From NCBI RefSeq assembly GCF_000337035.1, contig NZ_AOJL01000029.1, forward strand, positions 1 through 44,950: DNA of 44,950 nucleotides, in the 5' to 3' direction. This DNA is from Halorubrum coriense DSM 10284 (GTDB taxonomy: Archaea; Halobacteriota; Halobacteria; Halobacteriales; Haloferacaceae). A program made the translations under genes and the position numbers. Below the pieces are notes generated by a model. The model had not been told where the DNA came from. It was given only the letters and a program-made list of their open reading frames with translations, and searched no databases. This document shows, in pieces, positions 16,274 through 23,833 of this stretch (position 1 is its first letter; every line of letters starts with the position of its first letter).

Positions 16274-16813
16274 ATGCGTCGGATTTACGAGTCGAACGCC
16301 CTCCACCGCGACGACGAGGAAGCGCACGCTCCGTCGAAGAAGGAGCGGAAGACCAAGCTCCAGGCGCTGCGATCGGTCCCGTCGTCGACGCTGAGCGACT
16401 TCCTGATCCCCCGGCGGTTCCGCCACCTCCCGGTGTCGGTCGACGTGGAGACGCCGGACGACGAGTACGAGACCGGCGAACCGATCCCGTTCCGCGTGAC
16501 TCTCCGCAACCGTCTGCCGGTCCCGATATCGATCCCGACGCGCTCCCCGCTCCTCTGGCGGTGGACCGTCGACGGTAACGTCGAGGCGGCCGAGGTCTCC
16601 GTCCGGGACCCGCCGGACGAGGAGGGGCAGCTTTCGTTCGACCGCGGCGAGCGGAAGGAGTTCCGGAAGCGGTGGGACCAGCTGTTCAGGGTCTCGGAGA
16701 GCGAGTGGGAGCCGGCGGCGGCCGGAACCCACACGATCGGCGTCGCGATCAACGCGACGGACGCCGAGGAACGCGGGCTGACCGACGAGACGACGGTCCG
16801 GATCGTCCCCTGA
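16274..16813 (+). CDS. Ig-like (BsuPI-like) domain protein, haloarchaeal
   Basis: A 179-residue protein without signal peptide or membrane segment. The first 50 residues are basic and helical (HAPSKKERKTKLQALRSV). From about residue 55 the pattern is beta-rich: DDEYETGEPIPFRVTLRNRLPVPISIPT, then LLWRWTVDG, FDRGERKEFRKRWDQLFR and a final GTHTIGVAIN. The arrangement of sGe-x-v-x-f-x-v-x-l-x-N, an aromatic W-x-W strand and a late G-x-h-x-i strand resembles BsuPI-like immunoglobulin-fold domains. That similarity is by eye, and no function follows from it. The start at 16274 fits the TATA spacing and avoids a low-complexity upstream extension. It is convergent with the next gene. Confidence 0.65.
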   Translation: MRRIYESNALHRDDEEAHAPSKKERKTKLQALRSVPSSTLSDFLIPRRFRHLPVSVDVETPDDEYETGEPIPFRVTLRNRLPVPISIPTRSPLLWRWTVDGNVEAAEVSVRDPPDEEGQLSFDRGERKEFRKRWDQLFRVSESEWEPAAAGTHTIGVAINATDAEERGLTDETTVRIVP

Positions 16814-16941
16814 CTCGGCGCGACCGCTTCGTCGGTGGACTGACCGCTCTCGCCTCGATCCGTCGGCAATCCCGCTCGGAACGCGGCCTGCGGCCACCTC
16901 GGCCCGCGGGTCGAGACGGGGTGACGCCGTCCGGGCCGGAC

Positions 16942-17982
16942 CTACGGCGTGATGCCCGTGTCGTCGCCCGGCGTCGCGACCTTCTCCGGTTCGAGTTCGA
17001 GGATGTGCTCGCCGCAGTCCTCACAGCGGATCGCGATCACCTCGTGCGCCATACAGCAGGACTCGACGGTGTCCGCGGTCGCGGCCACGCCGCCGCCGCA
17101 CACCGGACACGACGAGAGGAAGGAGCGGAGCGACTGGAGCATCGAGAGCCGCTGCTCGGGCGGGACGTCGAGCCAGCGGTCGGTGCGGTCGACGAGAGCG
17201 AGATGCGAGGCCACGTCGGCGAGGTACGCGCCGTCGCCGGGCCACTTCCGGACGCGGCGCAGGACGGTCACCGCGGGGTACGCGCGGTCCTCGAACGCGA
17301 CGCCGTCCGGATCCACGCCGAACATCTCGGCGAGCGTCTCCGCCCCCACGTTCTCGCGGTCGAGCGACGAGACGTTCGACTCGACCGCCTCGGCGAAGTC
17401 GGCCTCGAAGACCACGTCCTCGCCGTCGTCCGTCGCCTCGACGACGCCGACGTCGAGGAGGAACTCGATCGGGTCGACGGCGTTCTCGCGCTGGTCGCGG
17501 ATCCGCTCGACCGTCTCGAACTCCGGTTCGTCGTCGGCCGCCTCGCCGGCGTCGGTCCGGTCTGGGTCCTCCGCGCCGGTCCGGACGGAGGTATCCGCGT
17601 CGGTCTGCTCAGCGGCGTCGGTCCCGTCGGCGGTCCTGTCCGCCTCGAAGGTGGTCACCGTCACCTCGCCCGAGCGCGTCGACGCCCCTTCCCAGCCGTC
17701 TCGGGGGCCCTCGGGGGCCTTGCCGAACAGACGGAGCACGCGGTCCGGGAGGTACCGCTTCGTCAGATCCGGCGTTCTGGGGACCAGATAGCCTCGGTAG
17801 TAGATGCTTCCCATCGACGCGACCAGCACGGCCGCCGCGACCACCGGGCCGAACACCGCGGCCGCGGCGGTCAGCGCGACGGCGAGGACGACGTTCACGA
17901 CGGTACACGGGAGACACCGGTTCTCACCGGTGTACGCCGGTTCGCGAATCCTGTCTCGTAACGACGTGTCACCGGAACCCAT
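16942..17982 (-). CDS. Membrane-anchored zinc-ribbon protein of unknown function
   Basis: A 346-residue protein starting at MGSGDTSLRD (17982). Residues about 25-55 form one or two hydrophobic segments (VVNVVLAVALTAAAAVFGPVVAAAVLVASM) preceded by a CLPC pair. A basic stretch follows, then a long acidic low-complexity linker (about 105-165), a helical middle part, and a C-terminal cysteine-rich module (CPVC, ESCC, CEDC, about residues 285-330) that looks like one or two zinc ribbons. It is probably tethered to the inner face of the membrane. No enzyme motif is visible. A minus-strand CTTTTATC element at 18004-18011, 27 bases before the start, supports the start codon. Confidence 0.7.
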   Translation of the reverse strand: MGSGDTSLRDRIREPAYTGENRCLPCTVVNVVLAVALTAAAAVFGPVVAAAVLVASMGSIYYRGYLVPRTPDLTKRYLPDRVLRLFGKAPEGPRDGWEGASTRSGEVTVTTFEADRTADGTDAAEQTDADTSVRTGAEDPDRTDAGEAADDEPEFETVERIRDQRENAVDPIEFLLDVGVVEATDDGEDVVFEADFAEAVESNVSSLDRENVGAETLAEMFGVDPDGVAFEDRAYPAVTVLRRVRKWPGDGAYLADVASHLALVDRTDRWLDVPPEQRLSMLQSLRSFLSSCPVCGGGVAATADTVESCCMAHEVIAIRCEDCGEHILELEPEKVATPGDDTGITP

Positions 17983-18071
17983 ACTCAGGGATGTTTCCGG
18001 ACCGATAAAAGCGGCCGGTATCCCGGATCGTGCGGCGCGGCGAGCGGTCGGAGGCGGTCTCCCTCTCCGGA

Positions 18072-19106
18072 TCAGTCGCGGGCCTCTTCGGCCGTCCCGC
18101 GCCGCGTCGATCCGGTTGCGTCGTCCCCGGACTCGCGGCCCGCGACCGCGTCCGATTCCCGCCTCTCGGACGCACGGTCCGGCGTCTCGCCGCCGACAGT
18201 GCGTTCGTACCGCGCCATCTGCTCGCGGTGGAGGGAGTGGATCATGTCCGCGAGCACGCCGAACACGAACAGCTGGATCCCGAGGATCGTCGCGCCGACC
18301 GCACCGACGGCGATGACCTCGTGGCTGATCCCGAACGCGAAGTACCTGTACAACACGAACGCGGTCATCGCCGCCCCCACCGCGGTCGCCATCGCGCCGG
18401 CCCCGCCGAAGTAGAACAGCGGGTTGTTCGTCTTCGCCTTCCGGTACAGCTCCAAGAAGATCACGCCGCCGTCGCGGATCGGGTGGAGGTTCGTCGCGGA
18501 CCCCCCCGGCCGCTCGCGGTACGTGATCGGCACCACGGCGACCGGGAGGCGGTTCTTCACGCACTCGACGGCCATCTCGGTCTCGATGCCGAACCCGTCG
18601 GCGGTGAGGTGGAGTCGCAGGAACGACTCCCGGGTGAACGCGCGGTACCCCGAGAGGATGTCGCGGTAGCCCTCGCGGTGGATCGCCCGGAACGCGAGGT
18701 TGATGATCCGGTTCCCGATCCGGTTGAGCCGGGTCATCGCCCCCGGGCGCATGTCCGCGAAGCGGTTCCCGATCACGTGGTCGGCCTCGCCATCGAAGAG
18801 CGGGTCGAGCATCGCCGCCGCGTCCTCGGCGTCGTAGGTGGCGTCGGCGTCCGCCATCAGCACGTACGGCGCGTCGACGTAGTGCCGCACCGCCTCCCTG
18901 ACCGCCTGTCCCTTGCCGCGGCCCGACTGCTCCACGACGCGGGCTCCCGCCTCTCGGGCGATCGACCGCGTCTCGTCCGTCGAGCCGCCGTCGATCACGA
19001 GGACGTTCTCGAAGCCGGCGTCTCGGAAGTCAGCGACGACGCGTGCGACCGTCTCGGCCTCGTTCATCGTCGGCAGCAGGACGCAGACGTCGTCGTGATC
19101 GCTCAT
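18072..19106 (-). CDS. aglJ: Dolichyl-phosphate hexosyltransferase, AglJ-like (GT2 family)
   Basis: A 344-residue glycosyltransferase. The N-terminal two thirds are a GT-A domain: VCVLLPTMNEAETV, VIDGGSTDET, and the metal-binding DADATYDAED. It then has the dolichol-phosphate-mannose-synthase-like segment ILSGYRAFTRESF and ERPGGSATNL. Two hydrophobic segments follow (about 225-245 and 260-280), then a polar tail. In Haloferax volcanii AglJ loads the first hexose on dolichol phosphate for S-layer N-glycosylation; the same role is inferred here from overall similarity. Start at MSDHDDVC (19106) is supported by a TATA-like GTTTAC 27-30 bases upstream; a five-codon upstream extension is rejected. 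No other agl gene is adjacent. Confidence 0.72.
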   Translation of the reverse strand: MSDHDDVCVLLPTMNEAETVARVVADFRDAGFENVLVIDGGSTDETRSIAREAGARVVEQSGRGKGQAVREAVRHYVDAPYVLMADADATYDAEDAAAMLDPLFDGEADHVIGNRFADMRPGAMTRLNRIGNRIINLAFRAIHREGYRDILSGYRAFTRESFLRLHLTADGFGIETEMAVECVKNRLPVAVVPITYRERPGGSATNLHPIRDGGVIFLELYRKAKTNNPLFYFGGAGAMATAVGAAMTAFVLYRYFAFGISHEVIAVGAVGATILGIQLFVFGVLADMIHSLHREQMARYERTVGGETPDRASERRESDAVAGRESGDDATGSTRRGTAEEARD

Positions 19107-19131
19107 CAGGCGAGCGATCACGGGGCAGTCG

Positions 19132-19138
19132 GTAAACT
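19132..19138 (-). promoter_or_regulatory. TATA-like box for the aglJ-like gene
   Basis: On the minus strand it reads AGTTTAC, centred about 29 bases before the ATG at 19106. Confidence 0.5.
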
Positions 19139-19173
19139 CTGTCCCTCCCGGCCCGCCGGACGAGGCGTACGGC

Positions 19174-19212
19174 CACCCACACGCTCATGTGTGTGAGCAT
19201 TGATCGTGGGTG
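19174..19212 (+). other. Nested inverted repeats just before the 19214 start codon
   Basis: Outer arms CACCCAC (19174-19180) and GTGGGTG (19206-19212), inner arms GCTCA (19183-19187) and TGAGC (19194-19198). The outer right arm ends one base before the ATG. It could be an operator, or a leader hairpin close to the translation start. Confidence 0.45.
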
Positions 19213-19213
19213 T

Positions 19214-19594
19214 ATGTCTCTCCCATCAGGCGAACACGCCGACGAACTGCTGAGCGCCGCCCGCACGGCGACGGGCGACGAACTGCGGAGTCTGACGTAC
19301 TTCACGAGGGAGACAGTCGAACAGCTGTACCTCCGGAGCGACCTGAACCAGACCGCCGACCTGGTCGGCTTCGCGGAGAACGAGCGACAGGGGTTCCACG
19401 CGCAGTCGATGTACGCGGACACCCAGCTCGGCGACTACCAGTTCACGGTTCGCGTGTTCGAGAACGGTTACCTCACGCGGGTGATCGCGAACGACCACGG
19501 CGTCTGGGTGACCACCGACTCGATGGAGATCGACCGGTTCGAGGAGCTGGCGAGCGCGCTCGCGTCGATCCTCCGGTCGTTCGACTCGGCCTGA
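19214..19594 (+). CDS. Conserved haloarchaeal protein of unknown function
   Basis: A 126-residue soluble alpha/beta protein starting at MSLPSGEHADEL. It has an N-terminal helical part (ELLSAARTATGDELRSLTYFTRETVEQLYLRSDL), a middle with alternating beta strands (YQFTVRVFENGYLTRVIANDHGVWVTTD), and a C-terminal helix (RFEELASALASILRSF). I recognise this as a widespread haloarchaeal small-protein family, but I know no function. An alternative ATG nine codons upstream lies inside the nested inverted repeat and is less likely. It is convergent with the receiver-domain gene, with 11 bases between the stops. Confidence 0.75.
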   Translation: MSLPSGEHADELLSAARTATGDELRSLTYFTRETVEQLYLRSDLNQTADLVGFAENERQGFHAQSMYADTQLGDYQFTVRVFENGYLTRVIANDHGVWVTTDSMEIDRFEELASALASILRSFDSA

Positions 19595-19605
19595 CGCCGA
19601 CGGCG

Positions 19606-19965
19606 CTACCCGAGGTGGCTCTCGAACTCGCCGACCAGTTCCGCGGCGTCGACGGGCTTCGTCACGTAGCCGTCCGCGCCCGCCTTCACTGCCTCCATCA
19701 TCTTCTCCTGCTGGTCGACGCTCGTACACATCACGATCACCGCGTCGGGCCAGCGATCCTTGATCGCGGCGGTCGCCTCGATCCCGGTCATCTCCGGCAT
19801 CACGACGTCCATCGACACCGCGTCCGGCTCGTACGCCTCGAAGAGTTCGACCGCCTCTGCGCCGTTTTCGGCCTCGTCGACGACCTCGTATCGCTCCTCC
19901 AGCGCGTCCCGGACGACGGTCCGCTGGAACGAAGAGTCGTCGACAACGAGTACCCGCTCGGTCAT
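19606..19965 (-). CDS. Stand-alone response-regulator receiver (CheY-like)
   Basis: A 119-residue single receiver domain. The acidic pair D9-D10, the phospho-acceptor D53 (VSMDVVMPEMTG), the Thr in VMCTS near residue 80 and the Lys in VTKPVD near residue 102 are all present, so it should be phosphorylated normally. There is no output domain. It would act like CheY or as a phosphorelay intermediate, with a histidine kinase encoded elsewhere. No chemotaxis gene is adjacent, so calling it the chemotaxis CheY is not justified. A minus-strand CTTATG element at 19989-19994, about 27 bases before the ATG, indicates its own leaderless promoter. Confidence 0.9.
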   Translation of the reverse strand: MTERVLVVDDSSFQRTVVRDALEERYEVVDEAENGAEAVELFEAYEPDAVSMDVVMPEMTGIEATAAIKDRWPDAVIVMCTSVDQQEKMMEAVKAGADGYVTKPVDAAELVGEFESHLG

Positions 19966-19988
19966 ACATGTTATCCCCGCCTGACCGA

Positions 19989-19995
19989 CATAAGC
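19989..19995 (-). promoter_or_regulatory. TATA-like box for the receiver-domain gene
   Basis: The minus strand reads GCTTATG, centred about 27 bases before the ATG at 19965. Confidence 0.5.
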
Positions 19996-20083
19996 GCCCG
20001 GATCCCCCGCCACGGACGGGGAGAGCGCGCGGCCGGCCCCGATCCGCGTCGGAGGGGCGACGCCGCAGCGGCGGGTATCCCTT

Positions 20084-20128
20084 GTATATTCGAGAAAGCA
20101 TATAATGAACATGGGAATAAGGTTAAGG
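20084..20128 (+). promoter_or_regulatory. AT-rich promoter region of phoU
   Basis: GTATATT (20084-20090) and CATATAATG (20099-20107) precede GGTTAAGG (20121-20128). The last is centred 27 bases before the ATG at 20152 and is the likely TATA box. The two AT-rich blocks upstream may be activator sites or an alternative promoter. Confidence 0.5.
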
Positions 20129-20151
20129 TGTATCCCGCGATACGGTCGCGT

Positions 20152-21183
20152 ATGGAAACGCGGAAGGTCCAACGGTTGGGGCCGTCGACGCTGGCGATGA
20201 CGCTCCCGGCCGAGTGGGCGCAGGAACACGGCGTGAACAAGGGCGACGAGGTGTCGCTTCGAATGGGCGGAAAGGGGACGCTCACGGTGCTCCCCGAGTC
20301 GGTGAGCACCGAGGAGTCGGAGGCGGTCATCAACGCGGACGGGCTCGACGCCAGGTCGCTGGAGCGGGCCATCGTCGCGCAGTACGTGCTCGGGCGGCGC
20401 GTGATCCACGTCCGGAGCGAGGGGACGCTCGACAGCGAACACATCAACGCCGTCTACAAGGCGGAGACCCAGCTCATGGGGCTCGGCGTCATCGAGGAGA
20501 CGCCGGAGGACATCTCCATCCGCTGCTCGGTCGACCCCGAGGACTTCACCCTCGACAACCTCCTCGAACGGCTGGAGAACACCGGCTCGACGATGCGCGG
20601 CGAGGCCGTGAAGGCCCTCGCGCACGGGAACCCAGACCTCGCGCAGCGCGCGCTCAACCGCGAGCGGCAGGCGAACAAGATCTTCGTCCTCCTCCTCCGG
20701 CTCATCTTCACCGCCTACCAGAACCCGAACCTCGCCCGCGCGGTGGGTCTCGAAGAGGGGTTCCCGCTGATCGGCTACCGCTCCGTGGCGAAGAACCTCG
20801 AACTCACCGCGGACAACGCCGAGGACATCGCCGAGATCGTGATGGAGGCCGACGGGCACACTCTCAACGTCGACAGCGCGACGATGCGGCAGATCCGCGA
20901 GTTCACGGACCAAGTGGACGACCTGACCGCGCTCGCGGTGCGGGCCGTCGTCGAGCGCGACTACGACCTCACCGTCGAGTGTCGCGACCTGTTCTCGCGG
21001 CTGGAGGACCGCGAACAGGAGATCCTCGACGAGCTGCCGAACGATCTGGACAACGAGACGCTGCTCATGACCCGCGAGGTGCTCGTCAGCCTCCAGCACA
21101 CCGCGGAGTACGCCATGCGGAACGCGGAGATCGCGGCCAACCTCGCGCTCAACGAGGAGTCGGAGCACGTCGAGATCATCTGA
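20152..21183 (+). CDS. phoU: PhoU-family phosphate regulator with N-terminal AbrB domain
   Basis: A 343-residue protein. Residues 1-50 form a SpoVT/AbrB-type DNA-binding domain (METRKVQRLGPSTLAMTLPAEWAQEHGVNKGDEVSL). It is followed by two PhoU-type helical bundles: about 120-215, with NLLERLENTGSTMRGEAVKAL, and about 225-330, with IREFTDQVDDLTALAVRAVVERDYDLTVE. PhoU proteins restrain the phosphate sensor and the Pst transporter; the archaeal AbrB-PhoU fusions are thought to join that role to DNA binding. No pst gene is adjacent, so it acts in trans. The start at 20152 is supported by TATA spacing. Confidence 0.88.
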   Translation: METRKVQRLGPSTLAMTLPAEWAQEHGVNKGDEVSLRMGGKGTLTVLPESVSTEESEAVINADGLDARSLERAIVAQYVLGRRVIHVRSEGTLDSEHINAVYKAETQLMGLGVIEETPEDISIRCSVDPEDFTLDNLLERLENTGSTMRGEAVKALAHGNPDLAQRALNRERQANKIFVLLLRLIFTAYQNPNLARAVGLEEGFPLIGYRSVAKNLELTADNAEDIAEIVMEADGHTLNVDSATMRQIREFTDQVDDLTALAVRAVVERDYDLTVECRDLFSRLEDREQEILDELPNDLDNETLLMTREVLVSLQHTAEYAMRNAEIAANLALNEESEHVEII

Positions 21184-21242
21184 TCCGCGGGCTCGCGGGG
21201 TTCTGTGCTCGCTCGCCGCCGTCGTCCGAGCGTGTGAAGTCC

Positions 21243-21292
21243 CGGACTCCCGGCGTCGGTCGCGTGTCTCGGACTCCCGGCGTCGGTCGCGT
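21243..21292 (+). repeat. Tandem direct repeat, 23 identical bases with a 27-base period
   Basis: Copies at 21243-21265 and 21270-21292 share all 23 bases, beginning CGGACTCCCGGCGTCGGTCG. It lies in the 154-base gap between phoU and the small membrane protein. It is not part of any gene I support. Confidence 0.85.
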
Positions 21293-21337
21293 CGCGCGGT
21301 TCGCATGAACTAAGTGGCCCCCCGCGAAGCGACTCGT

Positions 21338-21520
21338 ATGAGCGAGGGTTCCATCGAATCGGACAAGGAGGTCGGCGTCGCGCTCGCGCTCGGTGCCATC
21401 GCGGTCGTCGGGGCCGTAGTGATGCTGGCGTACCCGGGACAGCTCGGGAAGGCGTGGGGATTCGCGGGCGCGTTCGTCTTCGCGACGCTCGCGGTCGGCG
21501 CGGTTCAGCTGTTCGACTGA
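21338..21520 (+). CDS. Small two-helix membrane protein, haloarchaeal
   Basis: A 60-residue protein starting at MSEGSIESDKEVG. Two hydrophobic segments (VALALGAIAVVGAVVMLAY, about 16-34, and AWGFAGAFVFATLAVGAVQLF, about 40-59) are joined by a short PGQLGK turn, so it is an integral membrane hairpin. Small proteins of this shape are common and conserved in haloarchaea; no function is known to me. The upstream in-frame ATG at 21314 is rejected because eight extra codons lack family character. Confidence 0.65.
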   Translation: MSEGSIESDKEVGVALALGAIAVVGAVVMLAYPGQLGKAWGFAGAFVFATLAVGAVQLFD

Positions 21521-21637
21521 TCGCGTCCTCCGACGCGCCGACGCGCCGCTTTCCCGGACGCACCCGCGACGCTTCGACCGTCGCGCTCGGTCCGCGTCTC
21601 GGGGCGCTCCGGCCGACCAGCCCCGCAGACGAGAAAC

Positions 21638-21644
21638 CGTTAAG
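21638..21644 (+). promoter_or_regulatory. TATA-like box for the small wHTH gene
   Basis: CCGTTAAG is centred 27 bases before the ATG at 21669. Confidence 0.55.
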
Positions 21645-21648
21645 AACG

Positions 21649-21666
21649 TCAGACGCGTATGTCTGA
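21649..21666 (+). promoter_or_regulatory. Palindrome at the wHTH gene start (possible operator)
   Basis: TCAGAC and GTCTGA are perfect 6-base arms around GCGTAT. It lies between the TATA-like box and the ATG, covering the expected transcription start, where a bound repressor would block initiation. Confidence 0.45.
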
Positions 21667-21668
21667 TA

Positions 21669-21896
21669 ATGAGCGAGTACACCGAGGAGGAACAGCGGAT
21701 CCTCGCGTACCTCACGGACAGCGTCACCCGTGGCGAGCGGTACGTTCGCTCGAAGACGATCGCCGACGCGATCGGTCTCACCGCGAAACAGGTGGGGTCG
21801 CGCCTCCCGCGCCTCGCCGAGAAGTCCGACGACGTCGACATCGAGAAGTGGGGGCGCGCAAAGTCGACGACGTGGCGCGTGACACCGGACGGGTGA
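21669..21896 (+). CDS. Small winged-helix DNA-binding protein
   Basis: A 75-residue protein that is essentially one winged helix-turn-helix: helix 1 (EEEQRILAYLTDSV), helix 2 (RSKTIADAIG), recognition helix (TAKQVGSRLPRLAEK) and a two-stranded wing (VDIEKWGRAKSTTWRVTP). Haloarchaea carry many conserved proteins of this type. Its targets are unknown, but a palindrome over its own promoter suggests autoregulation. The ATG at 21669 is supported by TATA spacing. Confidence 0.8.
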   Translation: MSEYTEEEQRILAYLTDSVTRGERYVRSKTIADAIGLTAKQVGSRLPRLAEKSDDVDIEKWGRAKSTTWRVTPDG

Positions 21897-21985
21897 CGCC
21901 CGGGCGCGCGACCGGCGCGCCGTTTCGCGAGCAGCCGCGCCTCGGTGCGTTCCCCGACTCCGATCCCGACTCCGTCGACGCGCGC

Positions 21986-21993
21986 ATTTTTAA
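21986..21993 (+). promoter_or_regulatory. TATA box of the SRPBCC-nitrilase pair
   Basis: ATTTTTAA is centred about 29 bases before the ATG at 22019, implying a leaderless two-gene transcript. Confidence 0.6.
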
Positions 21994-22018
21994 CCCCCGT
22001 GGTCCCAAACGTGAACGT

Positions 22019-22450
22019 ATGACCGTTCGAGTCTCCCGGACGTTCGAGTTCGACGCGCCGCCGGCCGACGTGTGGGCGTTCATCTCGGACGCGGAGCAGC
22101 GCGCGGGCGCGATCAGCGTGGTCGACTCCTTCGACGTTCACGACGACGGGACCGCGACCTGGCACGTCGCGCTCCCGATACCGATGATCCGCTCCACGAT
22201 CGACGTCGAGACGGAGGAGGTCGCGCGCGACCCGCCGAACCGAGTGAAGTTCGTCGGGAAGTCGCGGGCGTTCCGCGTGACCGGCGAACACGAGATAACC
22301 GAGACCGACGACGGCGGCTGCCGGCTCGCCAACGAGTTCGTCGTCGACGGGAAGCTTCCCGGCGTCGAGTCGTTCTTCAAACGCAACTTCGACGCCGAAC
22401 TCGACAACTTGGAGGCGGCGCTCCGCGCCTCGCTGGCCTCGCCGGCATGA
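22019..22450 (+). CDS. SRPBCC (START-like/CoxG-like) domain protein
   Basis: A 143-residue protein with the helix-grip pattern of the SRPBCC superfamily: an initial strand (VRVSRTFEFDAPPADVWAFISD), central antiparallel strands (TATWHVALPIPMIRSTIDVETE, NRVKFVGKSRAFRVTGEHEI, CRLANEFVVDG) and a long C-terminal helix (VESFFKRNFDAELDNLEAALR). These folds bind hydrophobic ligands in a cavity; no catalytic residue can be named. It overlaps the nitrilase gene by four bases (ATGA), so the two proteins are probably made together. Confidence 0.82.
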   Translation: MTVRVSRTFEFDAPPADVWAFISDAEQRAGAISVVDSFDVHDDGTATWHVALPIPMIRSTIDVETEEVARDPPNRVKFVGKSRAFRVTGEHEITETDDGGCRLANEFVVDGKLPGVESFFKRNFDAELDNLEAALRASLASPA

Positions 22451-23253
22451 GGGTCGCGGGCGTCCAGCTAGGGGTCGAGGGCGGAGCCGTCGAGGCGAAC
22501 GTCGAGCGCGCGCTCGACCGCGTCCGGGCGGCCGCCGCCGAGGGGGCCGACCTCGTCGTCCTGCCCGAGCTGTTCGACGTCGGGTACTTCGCGTTCGACG
22601 CGTACGGCCGCGCCGCGGAGAGCCTCGCCGGCGAGCGCCTCGGCCGGTTCGCCGCCGCGGCGGACGAGCACGACGTGGCTGTCCTCGCCGGGACGGTCGT
22701 GGAGGACCTGTCGGCGTCGGCCGCCGACGGCCTCGACACCCCGGCGGACGCCGGCCTCGCGAACGCCGCGGTGCTGTTCGACGCCGACGGCGAGCGGCGG
22801 CTCGTCTACCGGAAGCGGCACCTGTTCGGGTACGGCTCCGAGGAGACGGACCGGATGGTCCCGGGCGAGCGGACGCCGGTCGTCGACCTCGCGGGCGTCA
22901 TGGTCGGCGTGACGACCTGTTACGACCTCCGGTTCCCGGAGCAGTTCCGCGCGATGGTCGACGCGGGCGTCGAGTGCGTGCTGGTGCCGAGCGCGTGGCC
23001 GTACCCCCGCGTCGAACACTGGCGGACGCTCGGCCGCGCGCGGGCCATCGAGAACCTCACGTACGTCGTCGCGGTCAACGGGAGCGGCCGGTTCGGCGAC
23101 GACGCCCTCTGCGGGCGGAGCGCGGCGTACGACCCGTGGGGAACGACGCTCGCGTCGGTCGGCGACGAACCCGGGGTCGTCACCGCGACGGTGGACCCCG
23201 AGCGGGTCGCCGCGGTCCGCGAGGAGTTCCCCGCGCTCCGCGACCGACGGTAG
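22447..23253 (+). CDS. Carbon-nitrogen hydrolase (nitrilase superfamily amidase)
   Basis: A 268-residue enzyme with the complete catalytic triad of the superfamily: E41 (VVLPELFD), K123 (YRKRHLF) and C158 (TTCYDLRFPE). The C-terminal part has the usual RARAIENLTYVVAVN and GRSAAYDPWG segments. Members hydrolyse amides such as omega-amidates or deaminated glutathione, or N-carbamoyl compounds; the substrate is not readable from sequence. The start lies inside the preceding stop codon region (ATGA), so it is translationally coupled to the SRPBCC gene. Length is normal. Confidence 0.9.
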   Translation: MRVAGVQLGVEGGAVEANVERALDRVRAAAAEGADLVVLPELFDVGYFAFDAYGRAAESLAGERLGRFAAAADEHDVAVLAGTVVEDLSASAADGLDTPADAGLANAAVLFDADGERRLVYRKRHLFGYGSEETDRMVPGERTPVVDLAGVMVGVTTCYDLRFPEQFRAMVDAGVECVLVPSAWPYPRVEHWRTLGRARAIENLTYVVAVNGSGRFGDDALCGRSAAYDPWGTTLASVGDEPGVVTATVDPERVAAVREEFPALRDRR

Positions 23254-23322
23254 CGGCGTCCGCGAGAGCGGCAGTGCGGTCCGCCGAGGACGAGAGCGCG
23301 TCGCGGCGGCTCCGGATCTAAC

Positions 23323-23331
23323 ATATTTATA
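23323..23331 (+). promoter_or_regulatory. Strong TATA-like box in the gene-free stretch
   Basis: ATATTTATA stands out in GC-rich surroundings. On the plus strand it would start transcription near 23354. It also reads as TATAAAT on the minus strand, so its direction is uncertain. Confidence 0.45.
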
Positions 23332-23723
23332 CGCCTGAAGGACATATTCACGACTGCCGAAGACCGACGCTTTTCTCGTTGGAATTCGGCGCTAATCGAT
23401 CCGCGCGCCCGTCCCGACCACCCGGGCGGCGACGCCGACGACAGCCTGGGGGTCCGCTGTCCGGCCATCGCCGCCCGCCGCCTCTCGTCGCCGCCTCCCT
23501 TTCGCCCACCTCTTCGCTCCCACCCGCTTTCGTTCACGTCCGGCTTCGACACCTCGCGTTCCGTTTGGCCACCGACGTCTACGGTTTCCGTCGCCTGTTC
23601 TCGGTGGGATCCGGAAACGAAGCGAGGTGGATGAGTCCTCGCCCGATACAAATATCGATGCTGATAACTCGGTCGGTAGGTTCTTACGTCGCTCGCGGCA
23701 GAGTGTAAACGCCGCGGACGAAT

Positions 23724-23760
23724 CCGGTCGGCCCCATCCCGCTTCGGGCGGGCCGGCCGG
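23724..23760 (+). other. Strong extended hairpin
   Basis: Outer arms 23724-23734 and 23750-23760 pair over 11 bases with one G-U pair; inner arms CCCG (23738-23741) and CGGG (23745-23748) pair around a CTT loop. Confidence 0.65.
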
Positions 23761-23794
23761 CCACTCGCTTCCACCGTCCGTCGTCCGTCGGCTT

Positions 23795-23833
23795 GGGTTC
23801 GGGCCCACCCGCTCCCACACCGAGCCCGAACCC
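23795..23833 (+). other. Perfect 10-bp inverted repeat followed by a T-rich run
   Basis: GGGTTCGGGC (23795-23804) and GCCCGAACCC (23824-23833) are perfect arms around 19 bases. GTTTCTGTTCG follows. It could end a transcript coming from 23354, or structure the leader of the protease gene. Confidence 0.6.

Noticed and set aside
19606-19965. Assignment as the chemotaxis protein CheY
   Set aside because: The receiver domain is complete but no che or archaellum gene is nearby, so only a CheY-like receiver can be claimed.
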